Positions 35,821-46,847 of a stretch of DNA of 64,000 nt are shown piece by piece. The position numbers and the translations under genes were made by a program. Below the pieces are notes generated by a model. The model saw nothing but the letters and a program-made list of their open reading frames with translations. It was not told the DNA's origin and did not search any database. Each line of letters begins with the position of its first letter. Position 1 is the stretch's first letter. Source of the DNA: Clarkia xantiana subsp. parviflora (Eukaryota; Streptophyta; Magnoliopsida; Myrtales; Onagraceae); contig JAPTYO010000017.1 in NCBI GenBank assembly GCA_036873135.1, positions 4,588,001 to 4,652,000 on the forward strand, read 5' to 3'.

Positions 35821-36528
35821 CTTCATGTGTGGTAGTGCAAGATATATCAATCCAACTCCACTGTTGATGCCAGTCACATAGAGCAATATGAATGTACTAT
35901 ACCTGCAAGGTGAAAACAACATATTGGATCTCATTAGTAAAAAGTAAACTTTGCTGCAAAAATTTCAAGATCAAAGAAAAATCACATAATTTACCTTAGC
36001 CACAACAACCATGAAAAGGCAAAACCGGAGGTCTCTTTCAAGCCGAAGAACGAATACCTAATAATCTGCATTTCCAAGAACCCATAAACTCTTAATTGCT
36101 CAAGTATGACTTCCATTACAATACATGAACCATTGAAGCCAAAAATGTACAGTAAAGGTTTACTAAATGCAAGCGAGCTCCAAATGCATAAAACACTTAT
36201 TTACTAAAATCTACAACATTCTTAAATAACAATAATCAAGAAATGGAAAAACAGAAATATGATTAGTAATTTGAACAGCAATACCTCAGTGATGGACCAG
36301 CTAATCACTAAAGAGCTAACCAAAAAATGGCTTTCGACCTGCTCAGAATTAGCATAATTTTGTTAATCCATACAAAAATCTCTGACTTGAAGGAAATTTA
36401 AATCGAATAGACTAAGACCAGTATCTGATATTGTAGACGGTTCTCACCTCTGGAAAGCTGTACAGTATACCCCAAGTAAGATACAATCTCAAACCAATAT
36501 GTGGCAGTAATTGGAGACCTAACCAATC
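35821..36528 (-). pseudogene. Captured exons of a 3-hydroxyacyl-CoA dehydratase (PAS2/HACD-like)
   Basis: Four minus-strand blocks with intact splice signals match consecutive exons of plant PASTICCINO2: 36528-36448 (LVRSPITAT, then LTWGILYSFPE after a short frameshifting deletion), 36338-36295 (VESHFLVSSLVISWSITE), 36065-35995 (IIRYSFFGLKETSGFAFSW) and 35902-35821 (LLYVTGINSGVGLIYLALPH). PAS2 is an ER membrane enzyme that removes water from 3-hydroxyacyl-CoA in very-long-chain fatty acid elongation. The first exons and the last exon are missing. The family's conserved Tyr..Glu region lies in the kept part, but with G where the family has E (TGINSGVGL against TGITSEVGL). So this is a non-functional gene piece with its introns. 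Confidence 0.85.
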
Positions 36529-36634
36529 CTAAATTTTCAAAAACAAATGAACAAAATCAAACTTCAATCAACACAACACATTAGCAAAGAGACGCTGCAA
36601 TGTCGAAATGAAGTTGTCTCTCGGCAGATTTAGG

Positions 36635-36830
36635 GCCAGATTTTTATATATGATAGGGTACAGAGAACCTGGAGGTACATCGGGAATACAACAACCCAAG
36701 TGCATTAATCTGCAATTAATCGCGGCTCCTTGTTTATCGGAACCGGACCGAATGTCGAACCGGCAAAGGCACTGGTTCCCGGTTCTTCCGGTTCGAACCC
36801 GGTTCGACCGGTCTGAGTACATAGTAATGA
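36635..36830. repeat. GGTTC/GAACC-rich patch (hAT-like remnant)
   Basis: GGAACCGGACCGAATG, GGTTCCCGGTTC and GGTTCGACCGGTC occur close together. Part of the pattern (AAGGCAC.GGTTCCCGGTTC) recurs at 37550-37580. Probably MITE remains. Confidence 0.4.
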
Positions 36831-37023
36831 ATTCACAGTCTTTTTCCACGCGGGTGCTTCTTCAAATTTGTTTCCCCACCTTATATTATTTCGTTTGCAA
36901 GGCCGAGGTTGTTGAGGTAATCAAGAAAGAGGAACTTCGATTTAACTGCTCTAGCATCGAAAATAGAGACTCTAATTATTGTCCGCATAAGGCTATATAG
37001 AATTTACCCAATTTAAAAAATTC

Positions 37024-37316
37024 ATGAGCGGAGGTGAAGCTGGAAAGCAACAACACGAAGAAACTAGTGACAGACGACCACCAAGACTGAAATGCCCGGC
37101 TACTTCTTCCTCGCGGCTCCCAAGACCATCACCAACTTCGCTTTCCACAAGTGCAAGGCAATCCTCGGCGCTTCCGCTCTACCTTCCTTCAATAAGCAGC
37201 CCTAACGCCCTTCACTGCAGCCACGACAGAATCGTTGTAAGGCCAGTGAGGCCTTTCATAGCCAACAAGCTCCCTTCGTGCTCTACAGTTTCAGGTGCCC
37301 TCCGAGTTAATTAATT
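37024..37316 (+). pseudogene. Possible captured exon, unrecognised
   Basis: A C+G-richer block in AT-rich DNA. One frame starts MSGGEAGKQQHEETSD and is Ser/Arg/Pro-rich like a plastid transit peptide. An overlapping frame from about 37092 reads MPGYFFLAAPKTITNFAF. Base composition suggests former coding sequence, but no family is recognised and no splice partners are evident. Confidence 0.25.
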
Positions 37317-37439
37317 AGTCGTTAATTTGAGAGACATAGTGTTGTGGGTATCAGTTGCGGCAAGACACATAAAAGAAGAGAACTGAGGAGGTAGTTCTGT
37401 TTTTTTAGCTAGGGTTTAACCATTTAACCGAATTGATTT

Positions 37440-37612
37440 TTTTTATTACCGAACCGGCGGACCGTCCGGTCCGCTCAGAACCGGCCGGTTCTCAAAAAAA
37501 CCGGATTTTGAACCGGGTTCACTTCCTTCACGGTCTTTTAAGGGAACCGGACCGGCCAAGGCACCGGTTCCCGGTTCGACCCGATCGAACCGCCGGTCCG
37601 GTTCTGATAACA
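37440..37612. repeat. GGTTCCCGGTTC-rich patch (hAT-like remnant)
   Basis: ACCGAACCGGCGGACCG on the left and CCGCCGGTCCGGTTCTG on the right are inverse to each other, enclosing about 130 bases. MITE-like; no clear target duplication. Confidence 0.45.
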
Positions 37613-38936
37613 CTGTCCGTAAGTATCGCTGCTTGCGCTCCTTTCCTCTACTGATTAATTAAAGCACACTGCTGTTTATTGCTTCCTGCAATTATTCCAC
37701 TGTTGACTTTGATTGCAGGAAAATAAGACATCCAACACTAAGTAGAGACCTACAACTCCTCAAGGATTGATACCTAAACCCTTATCTAATCATCGGTAAA
37801 AGCAGATTTGTAAAACCTCAGCTCTATATTCAATCAGGTTTCTTGAACGACGGGAAATTGACATGAAAATTAAAACTAAGATCAATGAAGAAGAACTGAT
37901 GAACTAACTTACAATGATTCTGAAATTCCCAGGAACAATGATCTTTAGCAGCAGAGCTGCTGTCCACATCGATGATGAAATAATCCAGGAAAACAGAAGA
38001 TAGAAGTATCAAGACGACATTACATTGAAGGCGATGTCTCCTCAGCACAACATAATATTGTTAAATCACCATCGCCACCTCCATGTAACATTACCATGCA
38101 GTGAAACAATATACCTCACTTCAGTAAATCAGAAAACAACCAAGATTCCAGTACATATCAGTTTACTAAAAAAAATCTAATCAGCAAAATATCAACCCAT
38201 TTAAAGGGTTTTACCGCCGAGGGAATCATATATATATATATATATGAGTTTCAACTTGAGGAGTTAAGAAAATTGTATTAAGATGCACCTGTTTCCAAAG
38301 GCCCCATGAATGCTGATGATGAATTTCACTGGGACTATACCCAATGAAGGTTGAACCTGCCACACACTTGCAGGGGTTAGAATCTACAGTATCCAACACC
38401 GAAATTAGAAGGCTTGACGATTTATACACCCAACATATGGTTATACAGTTAAGCAGGAGAAACATATCACAGAACTAAGATAACTAAATGATGAAGGGAA
38501 AATTATCCACAAATTTTAAGAAATGGTTTTACGAACTAAACTTAAGATTATAGATTCTCATCTATTAGTTCCTTTTAGGGATATTGAGGAACTATCAATA
38601 TAATAACTGAGTCAGTTTCTTATCTATGAGTTGAGTTAGAGATGCTATTTAGTATTTATCTTTATAAATACAAGGGTGGTTCTCATCTTAATCCTTCGTT
38701 TAATTATGATAATGATAAGAACTGACCCGTGTTACTTTATATACAAGGTAGAAAGAAATGAGTAAACATCTCAATCATAGACTTGATAATGAAATGAGTA
38801 GTTAAGAAGATGAACTCAACTAATACATACGAACCAAACATTGAAATCATGAATCAGAAGGATAAAGCAAAATATGATCACATTACAGTACAGAGAAGCA
38901 AATAGAGATATCAGCTATGAACATACCACTCTGATA
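37613..38936 (-). other. Intron-like sequence of the CACTA interior
   Basis: No certain gene. Two minus-strand blocks look exon-like: 38048-37917 (DVDSSSAAKDHCSWEFQNH, ending at a GT donor) and 38420-38285 (AGSTFIGYSPSEIHHQHSW). Neither matches a family I know. They may be more captured gene pieces. Confidence 0.3.
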
Positions 38937-40041
38937 CTGGTCACCACCAATAGGTCTCTTGTTAGCAGCTGTACATGCCATTCATCCCATTCATAGCACG
39001 CAGCTGTTCACCTTCATCAGCGAACTTGACAAACCCATATCCTTTGGAACGTCCAGTTGCCCTATCGGTGACAACTTTAGCCCCTTTCACTGAAGTGTAT
39101 GCTGCCTTAAACGTATCTTTGTGGTAGTCTGTAGGGTTAAGAACCTATGAAAGGTCTGAACTATCACCCATGTTAACGGGAGAGGTCTGAAATTTAAAAA
39201 GTTAATAACAGAGGTCTGAAATTTATGTTTTGTTGATTTGAGGTTTTCCATCCACTTTTAGGGTTAAATTTAACAGAATTGTGTGAAATGACATTTTTGC
39301 CCCTTTAATATTTTGTTTTATTGAATATCTTATTTAAGGAAATGTGAAATGACAATGTTACCCCTAAAGTCAAATTAAAACCACCCAACTCCGGCCACCG
39401 CCACCCGACTCCGGCCACCGCTACCTGACTCCGGCCACCACCACCCGACTCCGGCCACCACCACCTCGACTCCGACGACCACCACCTCGGCTCCGGCGAC
39501 CCGACTCCGGCCACCACATCGGCAAAAAACTCCGATCGGGGCCAAAAAGCTCCGATCGGGGCCGGTGGCTCCGATCGGAGCTCAATCGGGGCCGGTGGCT
39601 CCGATCGGAGCTCAATCGGGGCCGGTGGCTCCGATCGGAGCCCAATCGGGGCCGGTGGCTCCGATTTTGGCCCAATCGGAGCCTTGGTGGTGGTCGCCGG
39701 AGTACGGTGGTGGTCGCCGGAGTACCGTGGTGGCTTCAAGGGCATTTTGGTCTTTTCACTCCATGCATGTGAGGGGCACACTTGATAGAAGGGCATTTTC
39801 AGAATTTTATTTAATTTCCGGTCACATGCCAAGCATGTGACCAACTTCCGTTAGTTTTAACGGAAAAAACTAACGGAGACCTGTTATCAACAAAACAGAA
39901 ATTTCAGACCTCTGTTATTAACTTTTTAAATTTCAGACCTCTCCCGTTAACATGGGTGATAGTTCAGACCTTTCATAGGTTCTTAACCCTAGTCTGTAAC
40001 ATCCGCAGCCAAATCACCTACACAAATTGTATACTCAGGAC
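38937..40041 (-). pseudogene. Captured RRM exon of an RBP45/RBP47-like protein, split by a MULE
   Basis: On the minus strand an AG acceptor at 40042 opens GPEYTICVGDLAADVTDY, with RNP2 in TICVGDL. After the MULE (39134-39989) it goes on as TFKAAYTSVKGAKVV, TGRSKGYGFVKF (RNP1) and FADEGEQLRAMNGMNGMY, then a deletion shifts the frame before AANKRPIGGDQYQSG and a GT donor at 38936. This is the second RRM of plant RBP45/47, nuclear poly(U)-binding RNA-recognition proteins. The first and third RRMs are absent on either side. It is a lone exon with its splice sites, lying in the CACTA element. Confidence 0.85.
39134..39989. mobile_element. MULE-type element with perfect 9-bp target duplication
   Basis: Ends GGGTTAAGAACC and GGTTCTTAACCC, flanked by TAGTCTGTA at 39125-39133 and 39990-39998. 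Inverted ends extend about 150 bases (TGAACTATCACCCATG.TAA, CAGAGGTCTGAAATTT). A 30-base palindromic unit CTCCGATCGGAG with GGGGCCGGTGG repeats four times at 39561-39680. Nine-base duplications are the Mutator signature. Same family as the element at 15599-18246. Open frames inside are simple-repeat readings (Pro/Arg/Ser). Confidence 0.9.
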
Positions 40042-41414
40042 CTGCATGAAATTATTTTCATCGTCTTTCCAAAGCTGATGTAATTGAAATAATCAACTGC
40101 TCTTTTTGTAAATTAGTTACTCTTAAACCTGCTGGATCATGGCAGAGCCTAGCCACCGCCTTGCTGACTCAACCAGGGCTGTCGGAGTCGTTGCCGCACA
40201 GAGACCACCACTGCATGGCCTTCTCAGCCGTCTATCATCTTTTTGTTCATATCTGTTTTTTTTGCCAATTTCATATTTTTTTTCACTTTCCAATTGTTAT
40301 TATTTCAATAATCAAAATCTAGCAACCTAAATCCTACGCGCCAGCAAATTTCCTGAATGTTTCGTCTTTTTAGATTTATCTTTCTATAAATTGTTATTTT
40401 CTTATTATAATAAATTAATAATCCACATTACAAATCCATTAAAACACTAAATAATTTCATAATCATCCTCATTCTTTATATTATACTATATATTTAAATT
40501 ATTGTACTACGATATTTTTTCTGTAGAATAATATGATGTTTTGTATATAAGTAATAATTATTTTCAGCATGTATTTATTAATATAAAATACAAATTAGAA
40601 CAAAAAGAATAATCTATCAATACTTTTGTTAATTTAACTTAAGAAATTAGATAATAATTTAACTAAGAGACTGGATTTGATGGAGGAGGTAGAGGTGGTG
40701 GAAGAGGTATAAAAATGACATTTTAGACTACAATCTTAATTTTACCACATTTTTTTGGTAGTTTTCAACACATTTGTTCGGGTAGAGATAGAGTTGCAAT
40801 ACCTTGTGGCCGATAGTTTAGAATATTTATTTTTATGATGTTGGCAGGAGTTGGATTCAACTATCCAACTGCTAATGATAATGCAACTTCTGTTGCCAAA
40901 GATGAACTAAATTCATTGTTTCGGTTTTTGTTTTTGTATGCCCAAGGATCAATTCTGCACAAGCAATATATATGATGTTTCTGGGTTTAATGTATAAGCT
41001 TTGTAGCCAAACCATCTTTAAGTCTTTTCTTCATTTATTGTCATAATAAGATGAAGAAAAGTGCATATCATCAACAACTCAACTGTCAAGCATACAAAAT
41101 CAAAAAGTGACTCGAGACAAAGTTATTATAAGGTCATTTGTGTAGTAGGAAGGAATATGATAGCAGAGACAGACTTTAAACTCCAGGCAACGGGAACTGA
41201 GTGGTTAGGGCTTCAACAACATTCTATACAAATACCCAATCCAAATAATTACCCAAAAAAACTGAATTTCAGTAAAAATATGAAGAAAAATGAATAATTA
41301 CCAAATGTTATCGTACACTCTACTTGAACACAAAACATAAACTCTAAATCAATACAAAAGATAAACTCTAAAACAATACAAAAATAAAGACTGAAACAGT
41401 ACAAAAGATAAACT
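40042..41414. other. CACTA interior, mostly non-coding
   Basis: No certain gene. A plus-strand AG followed by VGFNYPTANDNATSVAKDEL at 40850-40925 and an RGG-like stretch GFDGGGRGGGRG at 40675-40712 look like exon scraps of unknown source. Confidence 0.3.
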
Positions 41415-42474
41415 CTAAAACAATTCATAGGACCAAATTAAATAAGAAGTACTCATATTGCCAAATGGATTAAACCCATCACTTGCAAGTCCAAGTCTAA
41501 CATTACGAGAATCTATAGCAAACCAACCATTTTCATCATCAAAATCCTTCCAACTTGTTGCATCAGCTGGATGTCTAATAAAGTCATCATCAACTCTTTC
41601 TTCTTTATGCCACCTCATGTCCTTAGCTACGTCTTTTGATGCAAACAACCTCTGCAACCTAGGTTTTAGGGGAAAATAACGCAATACCTTTTAAGGAATT
41701 TTCTTACGTTTGCTTGAATTGTGTTTCCACCTAGAAGCTTGGCAAGTAGGACATTCTTCCAAAGATGCATAATCATTCCAAAACAATATACAATCATTAA
41801 TGCATGCATCTATCTTTATATAACTTAATCCAAGATCGCGCATCATTTTCTTCATTTCATAATAGGAGCTTGGAAGTGTCTCGCCTTCTGGAAGAGCATC
41901 CTTAAATAGCTTAAGGGTCATATCAAATGCCTTGTTGCTATTATTTGTCATTGTCTTAATATGAAGCATTTTAATAATGAAGGACAACTTTGAATAATTT
42001 TCGCAACCTGGATATAATTCTGACTTAGCATCATTGAACAATCTATTGAATTTTTCAGCTTCCTGAGAACAAATGCCTGGTTCAGAATATCCGGAGATCT
42101 CCTCCAAACTAGGAGGAGTATAATAAGATGCTCTATGCAAATCTTCTATCATAGTTAGCTTCTATTTCATCATGCGAATCACGATCATGTTGCATCTCAT
42201 CAGTCTCATGAGTCTTACTACCATCATCACGAGATTCACCGTGGTGGTCTCATATGGTATATTGCTCCAAAATTCCAAATCGAAACAAATGTGCTCTAAC
42301 TTCTTTCAGCGTTTTGAATCTACAGTTGATACAATATTTGCAAGGACATCTAATTTTACCATCGCTTCCAACATGATTTGATGCAAATTCTAAAAATTGA
42401 TCTACTCCTTCTGTATACTCAACGGAAAAATGTTTCTGTAGTTTTGTCCAACTTCTATCCATCCCTAATTTCAC
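41415..42474 (-). pseudogene. CACTA transposase TNP2-like, N-terminal part
   Basis: Three adjoining minus-strand frames match the N-terminal half of plant En/Spm-type transposases. 42474-42250 is the Transpos_assoc domain (MDRSWTKLQ, EYTEGVDQFLEFA, IRCPCKYCINCRF, AHLFRFGILEQYT). After a stop and a frameshift, 42152-41691 and 41684-41415 follow (NYSKLSFIIKMLHIKTMTNN, DACINDCILFWND, CPTCQASRWK, LRYFPLKPRLQRLF, LASDGFNPFGNMSTSYLIW). The second half, with the catalytic core, is missing after SYLIW. TNP2/TNPD binds the 13-bp ends and cuts. This copy cannot. At least two stops and a frameshift are visible. Confidence 0.9.
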
Positions 42475-42825
42475 AAAATAAAGAATTTCTTAGCAATATA
42501 AGGTTATAAAATTTAACATAAGAAACAATCAAATCAAATCCAAAGAAAATCGAACAAGCTGAGATCACATACTATTCTCCAGAACTATCAGTTAATCTGA
42601 TTGCAGCATGTTCGATCCTAATCAACTAAGAACAGGAAAATCCGATCAAATCAGATTGGATTCTTACCTTTGAGGGCTTAATGACTGGATCCTGGTCGTG
42701 ATTTTAGTGAATGACGAACAACACCAATCCAGCAACAGTAAACAGTCCGATTCCGAACTTCTTATATCTCTCACTCTAGCTGCGGTGATCTGGGATGATT
42801 CCTAGCTGCGGTGGTCACTGTTCTA
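42475..42825 (-). other. 5' flank of the TNP2-like gene
   Basis: No gene. It should hold the promoter, first exon and 5' end of the CACTA element, but no CACTA terminus is found before the satellite begins. Confidence 0.4.
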
Positions 42826-45800
42826 AGATGTTCTTTTTTAAAAAAAAAATTAAGAAAATTTGGCTTTGACAAACAAAGATTCTTCTCGTTCGATTTTTGG
42901 TTCATCCGGTCGAATCGGCCCGAATACAGTCTGACCACTTGTTCAAATACAATAAAAAAGTGGTTTTGTCAAAAAAAAAATCTCGGCAGTCTTCTTGGTT
43001 TTTAACAAACGGATGATAAATTTTTTTATTATAAAATTTAGATGTACTTTTTAAAAACAAAATTAAGAAAATTTGGTTTTGACAAAAAAAATTCTTCTCG
43101 TTCGAATTCCGGTTCATCCGGTCGAATTGGCTCGAATGCGGTCTGACCACTTGTTCAAATACAATAAAAAAGTAAAAAAAATGTGGTTTTGATAAAAAAA
43201 AAAAATATCGGCAGTGTTCTTGGTTTTTAACAAACGGATGATATGTTTTTTTATTATAAAATTTAGATGTTCTTTTTAAAACAAAATTAAGAAAAATTTG
43301 TTTTGACAAAAAAAATTTCTTCTCGTTGGATTTCTGGTTCATCCGGTCGAATCGATTCGAATGCGGTATGACCGTTCAAATACAATAAAGTGAAAAAGTG
43401 GTTTTGACAAAAAAAAAATATCTTGGCAGTCTTCTTCGTTGTAACAAACGGATGATATGTTTTTTTTTATTCTAAAATTTAGATGTTTTTTTAAAAACAA
43501 AATTAAGAAAATTTGGTTTTGACAAAAAAAATTATTCTCGTTCGATTTCTGGTTCATCCGGCTCGAATCGGTCCGAATACGGTCTAACCACTTGTTCAAA
43601 TACAATAAAAAAGTAAAAAAGTGATACAATACAAAAAAGTGGTTTTTCTTGTCAAAACCACTTTTTTTACTTTTTTTTTTTTATTGTATTTGAACAAGTG
43701 ATTAGACCGTATTCAGGCCGATTCGACCGGAAGAACCAGAAATCGAACGAAAAGAATTTTTTTTGTCAAAACCAAATTTTCTTAATTTTGTTTTTAAAAA
43801 GAACATCTAAATTTTAGAATAAAAAAAACATATCATCCGTTTGTTACAACCAAGAAGATTGCCAATAATTGTTTTTTTGTCAAAACCACTTTTTAATTGT
43901 ATTTGAACAAATGGTCAGACCGCATACGGGCTGATTCGACCGGATGAACCAGAAATCGAATGAGAAGAATTTTTTTTGTCCAAACCAAATTTTCTTAATT
44001 TTTTTTAAAGAACATCTAAATTTTATAATGAAAAAACATATCATCCGTTTGTTAAAACCAAGAAGATTGCCGAGATATTCTTTTTTTTTGTCATAACCAC
44101 TTTTTACTTTTTTTTTTATTGTATTTGAACAAGTGGTCAGACCGCATTCAGGCCGATTCGACCGGATGAACCAGAATTCGAACGAGATGAATTTTTTTTT
44201 TTGTCAAAACCAAATTTTCTTAATTTTCTTTTTAAAAAGAACATCTAAATTTTATAATAAAAAAAATATCATCCGTTTGTTAAAACGAAGAAGACTGCGG
44301 AGATTTTTTTGTTTGTCGAAACCACTTTTTTAATTTTTTATTGTATTTGAACAAGTGGTCAGACCGCATTCGGGCCGATTCGACCGGATAAACAAGAAAT
44401 CAAACGAGAATAATTTTTTTTTATGATAAAACCAAATATTCTTAATTTTGTTTTTAAAAAGAACATCTAATTTTTAGAATAAAAAAAACATATCATCCGT
44501 TTGTTAAAACCAAGAAGACTGCGAGATATTTCTTTTTTGTCAAAACCACTTTTTTAATTTTTTTTATTGTATTTGAACAAGTAGTCAGACCGCATTCGGG
44601 CCGATTCGACTGGATGAACCAGAAATCGAACGAGAATAATTTTTTTTGTCAAATTTTTTTTTTCTTAATTTTGTTTTTAAAAAGAACGTCTAAATTTTAT
44701 AATAAAAAAAATATCATCTGTCTGTTAAAACCAAGAAGACTGCCGAGATTTTTTTTGGTCAAAACCACTTTTTTACTTTTTTATTGTATTTGAACAAGTG
44801 GTTAGACCGCAATCGGGCCGATTCGACCGGATGAACCAGAATTCGAACGAGAATAATTTTGTTTTTGTCAAAACCAAATTTTCTTAATTTTGTTTTTAAA
44901 AAGAACATCTAAATTTTATAATTAAAAAAAAACATCTCATCAGTTTGTTAAAACCAAGAAGAATTGCTAGATATTTTTTTTTGTCAAAACCACTTTTTTA
45001 CTTTTTTTTTTTTATTTGAACAAGTGGTCAGTCCGCATTCGGGCCGATTCGACTGGATGAACTAGAAATCGAACGAGAAGAATTTTTTTTTGGCAAAACC
45101 AAATTTTCTTAATTTTTTTTTAAAAGAATATCTAAATTTTAGAATAAAAAAAAACATATCATCCGTTTTTTAAAACCAAGAAGAATGCCGAGATATTTTT
45201 TTTTTTCAAAACCACTTTTTTTACTTTTTTATTGTATTTGAACAAGTGGTTAGACCGCATTCGGGCTGATTCGACTGGATGAACCAGAAATCGAACGATA
45301 ATAATTTTTTTTGTCAAAACCAAATAATTTTGTTTTTAAAAAGAACATCTAAATTTTTATAATAAAAAAAACATATCATCCGTTTGTTAAAACCAAGAAG
45401 ACTGCCGATATATATATATTTTTTTTTGTCAAAACCACTTTCTAATTTTTTTATTGTATTTGAACCTGCATTCGGGCCGATTCGACCGGATGAACCAGAA
45501 TTTGAACAAGAAGAATTTTTTTTTTGTCAAAACCAAATTTTTTTAATTTTATTTTTTAAAAAGGACATCTAAATTTTATAATTAAAAAAAAGATAACTTC
45601 CGTTTGTTAAAACCAAGAAGACTTCCAATATATATTTTTTTTTTGTCAAAACCACTTTTTAACATTTTTATTGTATTTGAACAACTGGTCAGCCCGCGTT
45701 TGGGCTGATTCGACCGGATGAACCAGAAATCGAACGAGAATAATTTTTTTTTTGTCAAAACCAATTTTTTTTTAATTTTGTTTTTAAAAAGAACATATAA

Positions 45801-46076
45801 ATTTTATAATAAAAAAATATATCATCCGTTTGTTAAAACTAAGAAGACTGCCGATATTTTTTTTTTTGTCAAAACCACTTTTTTACTTTTTTATTGTATT
45901 TGAACAAGTGGTCAAACCGCATCAGGCCGATTCGACCAGATGAACAAGAAATCGAACGAGAATTTTTTTTTTTTTTTATCAAAACCAAATTTTCTTAATT
46001 TTGTTTTTAAATAGAAAATCTAAATTTTATAATAAAAAACACATATCATCCGTTTGTTAAAGCCAAAAAGACTGCC
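42826..46076. repeat. Satellite-like array, about 220-bp unit, left block
   Basis: A core word TGTATTTGAACAAGTGGTCA (or its inverse) recurs about every 220 bases: inverse at about 42940, 43151, 43371 and 43588; forward at about 43687, 43905, 44123, 44344, 44570, 44789, 45016, 45236, 45458, 45672 and 45897. A unit also has TTTTGTCAAAACCACTTTTT, GATTCGACCGGATGAACCAG, TTTTTAAAAAGAACATCTAA and CATATCATCCGTTTGTTAAA. Copies differ by many substitutions and poly-T length changes, so the array is not fresh. Orientation switches near 43640. Open frames of Asn/Lys/Phe-rich type here are repeat readings, not genes. Confidence 0.92.
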
Positions 46077-46798
46077 TGATGGATATATGTCCAATTATGG
46101 TTCGTATTTATACTTCGGGCCTCGTAAACACGTCAAAATTACATCTCGGTTTGAAAACGTCTCCCAAAGGGTCAAAACGGTCCGAAAACGCATTTACGCG
46201 CATCCGGACGTCGCCGAATTGCCCAAATTCGACGAGTTCCGGATTGCATTGCGGGTATCGTGCGATTACCGTTCCCGCGATTACTGTTACGTGTAGAGAA
46301 GTCAAGTTCGCGCATTACCAATACGGATGACGGTTACCGCTTGCTTTTGAACCGTTATCAAACCGCTTTAAAACCGGGTCCAGTCCCAATGAAGCCTATA
46401 AATAGGAGGCCTTGGCCACCCATTTTCACACATCCTCTCGTTTGCCCAACTTTGGTATTTTGAGCTCTGACTTCTCTCTAGAAATATTCTCTCTCTAGGA
46501 ATTACTCTTTTACCCCTATAGTGACTTAAGCTTCGGAGAGGGCTCCGCTAGCACCACCCCCCCCTCTCCGTGCTAGCACTGGTCCTTTGTGCAGGAATCG
46601 TCGCCCAGACATCTGGATTTGTGCACAGATCACCGCCTCATGAGACACAACCACACTGTGACATAGACCTTTACGGGAGTCAACCGAACACTCGCCAATG
46701 GCCCAAAACTCTTCCCGACGAAGGGTTACAGCCCAAAAAACCCGCACAACCACGCGAATAGACGTGTCCTCACGACCCAATTCATCTCGGACGCAACA
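46077..46798 (+). repeat. 5' LTR of the Tat element
   Basis: 722 bp. TATA box TATAAATA at 46397. Compared with the 3' LTR it lacks a 55-bp block behind GCGCATCCGGA and has 22 extra bases (CTAGGAATTACTC..) near 46494. Confidence 0.93.
46397..46404 (+). promoter_or_regulatory. TATA box in the Tat 5' LTR
   Basis: CCTATAAATAGGAGG, conserved in the 3' LTR (56238) and in the LTR at 4769-5393 (CCTATAAATAGGGG). Confidence 0.75.
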
Positions 46799-46824
46799 TT
46801 AGCGCCGTCTACGTGATTCGAACA
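46799..46824 (+). other. Primer binding site of the Tat element
   Basis: TTAGCGCCGTCTACGTG followed by ATTCGAAC. The GATTCGAAC part is the complement of a tRNA T-loop (GTTCGAATC), so pairing may reach past the acceptor stem into the T-arm. The tRNA species was not identified. Confidence 0.6.
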
Positions 46825-46847
46825 AAAAGCTACCGTACCGCAAAGTC

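Larger units (their letters stand above)
32993..42826 (-). mobile_element. CACTA (En/Spm) element carrying host gene fragments
   Basis: Starts CACTACAACAAATGTG at 32993, a typical CACTA terminus, followed by 250 bases of TTTTGACAAA/TTTGTCAAAA subterminal words. At the other side a TNP2-type transposase lies on the minus strand at 41415-42474, whose promoter side faces right, so 32993 is the 3' end. Between them lie exon pieces of two host genes and an RS/acidic-repeat gene, all minus strand. The 5' terminus (inverse of CACTACAACAAA) was not found. The element stops at the satellite array at about 42826, so the right boundary is an upper guess. That all parts form one element is inference. Confidence 0.55.

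Noticed and set aside
42902..45903. Series of Asn/Lys/Phe-rich frames (MNQKSNEKNFF type)
   Set aside because: Each is the same reading of the 220-bp satellite unit. No gene evidence.
46260..46463. Frames in the Tat LTRs (for example 46054-46296, 55873-56304)
   Set aside because: They recur in both LTRs, including frame-changing indels, and lack any domain.
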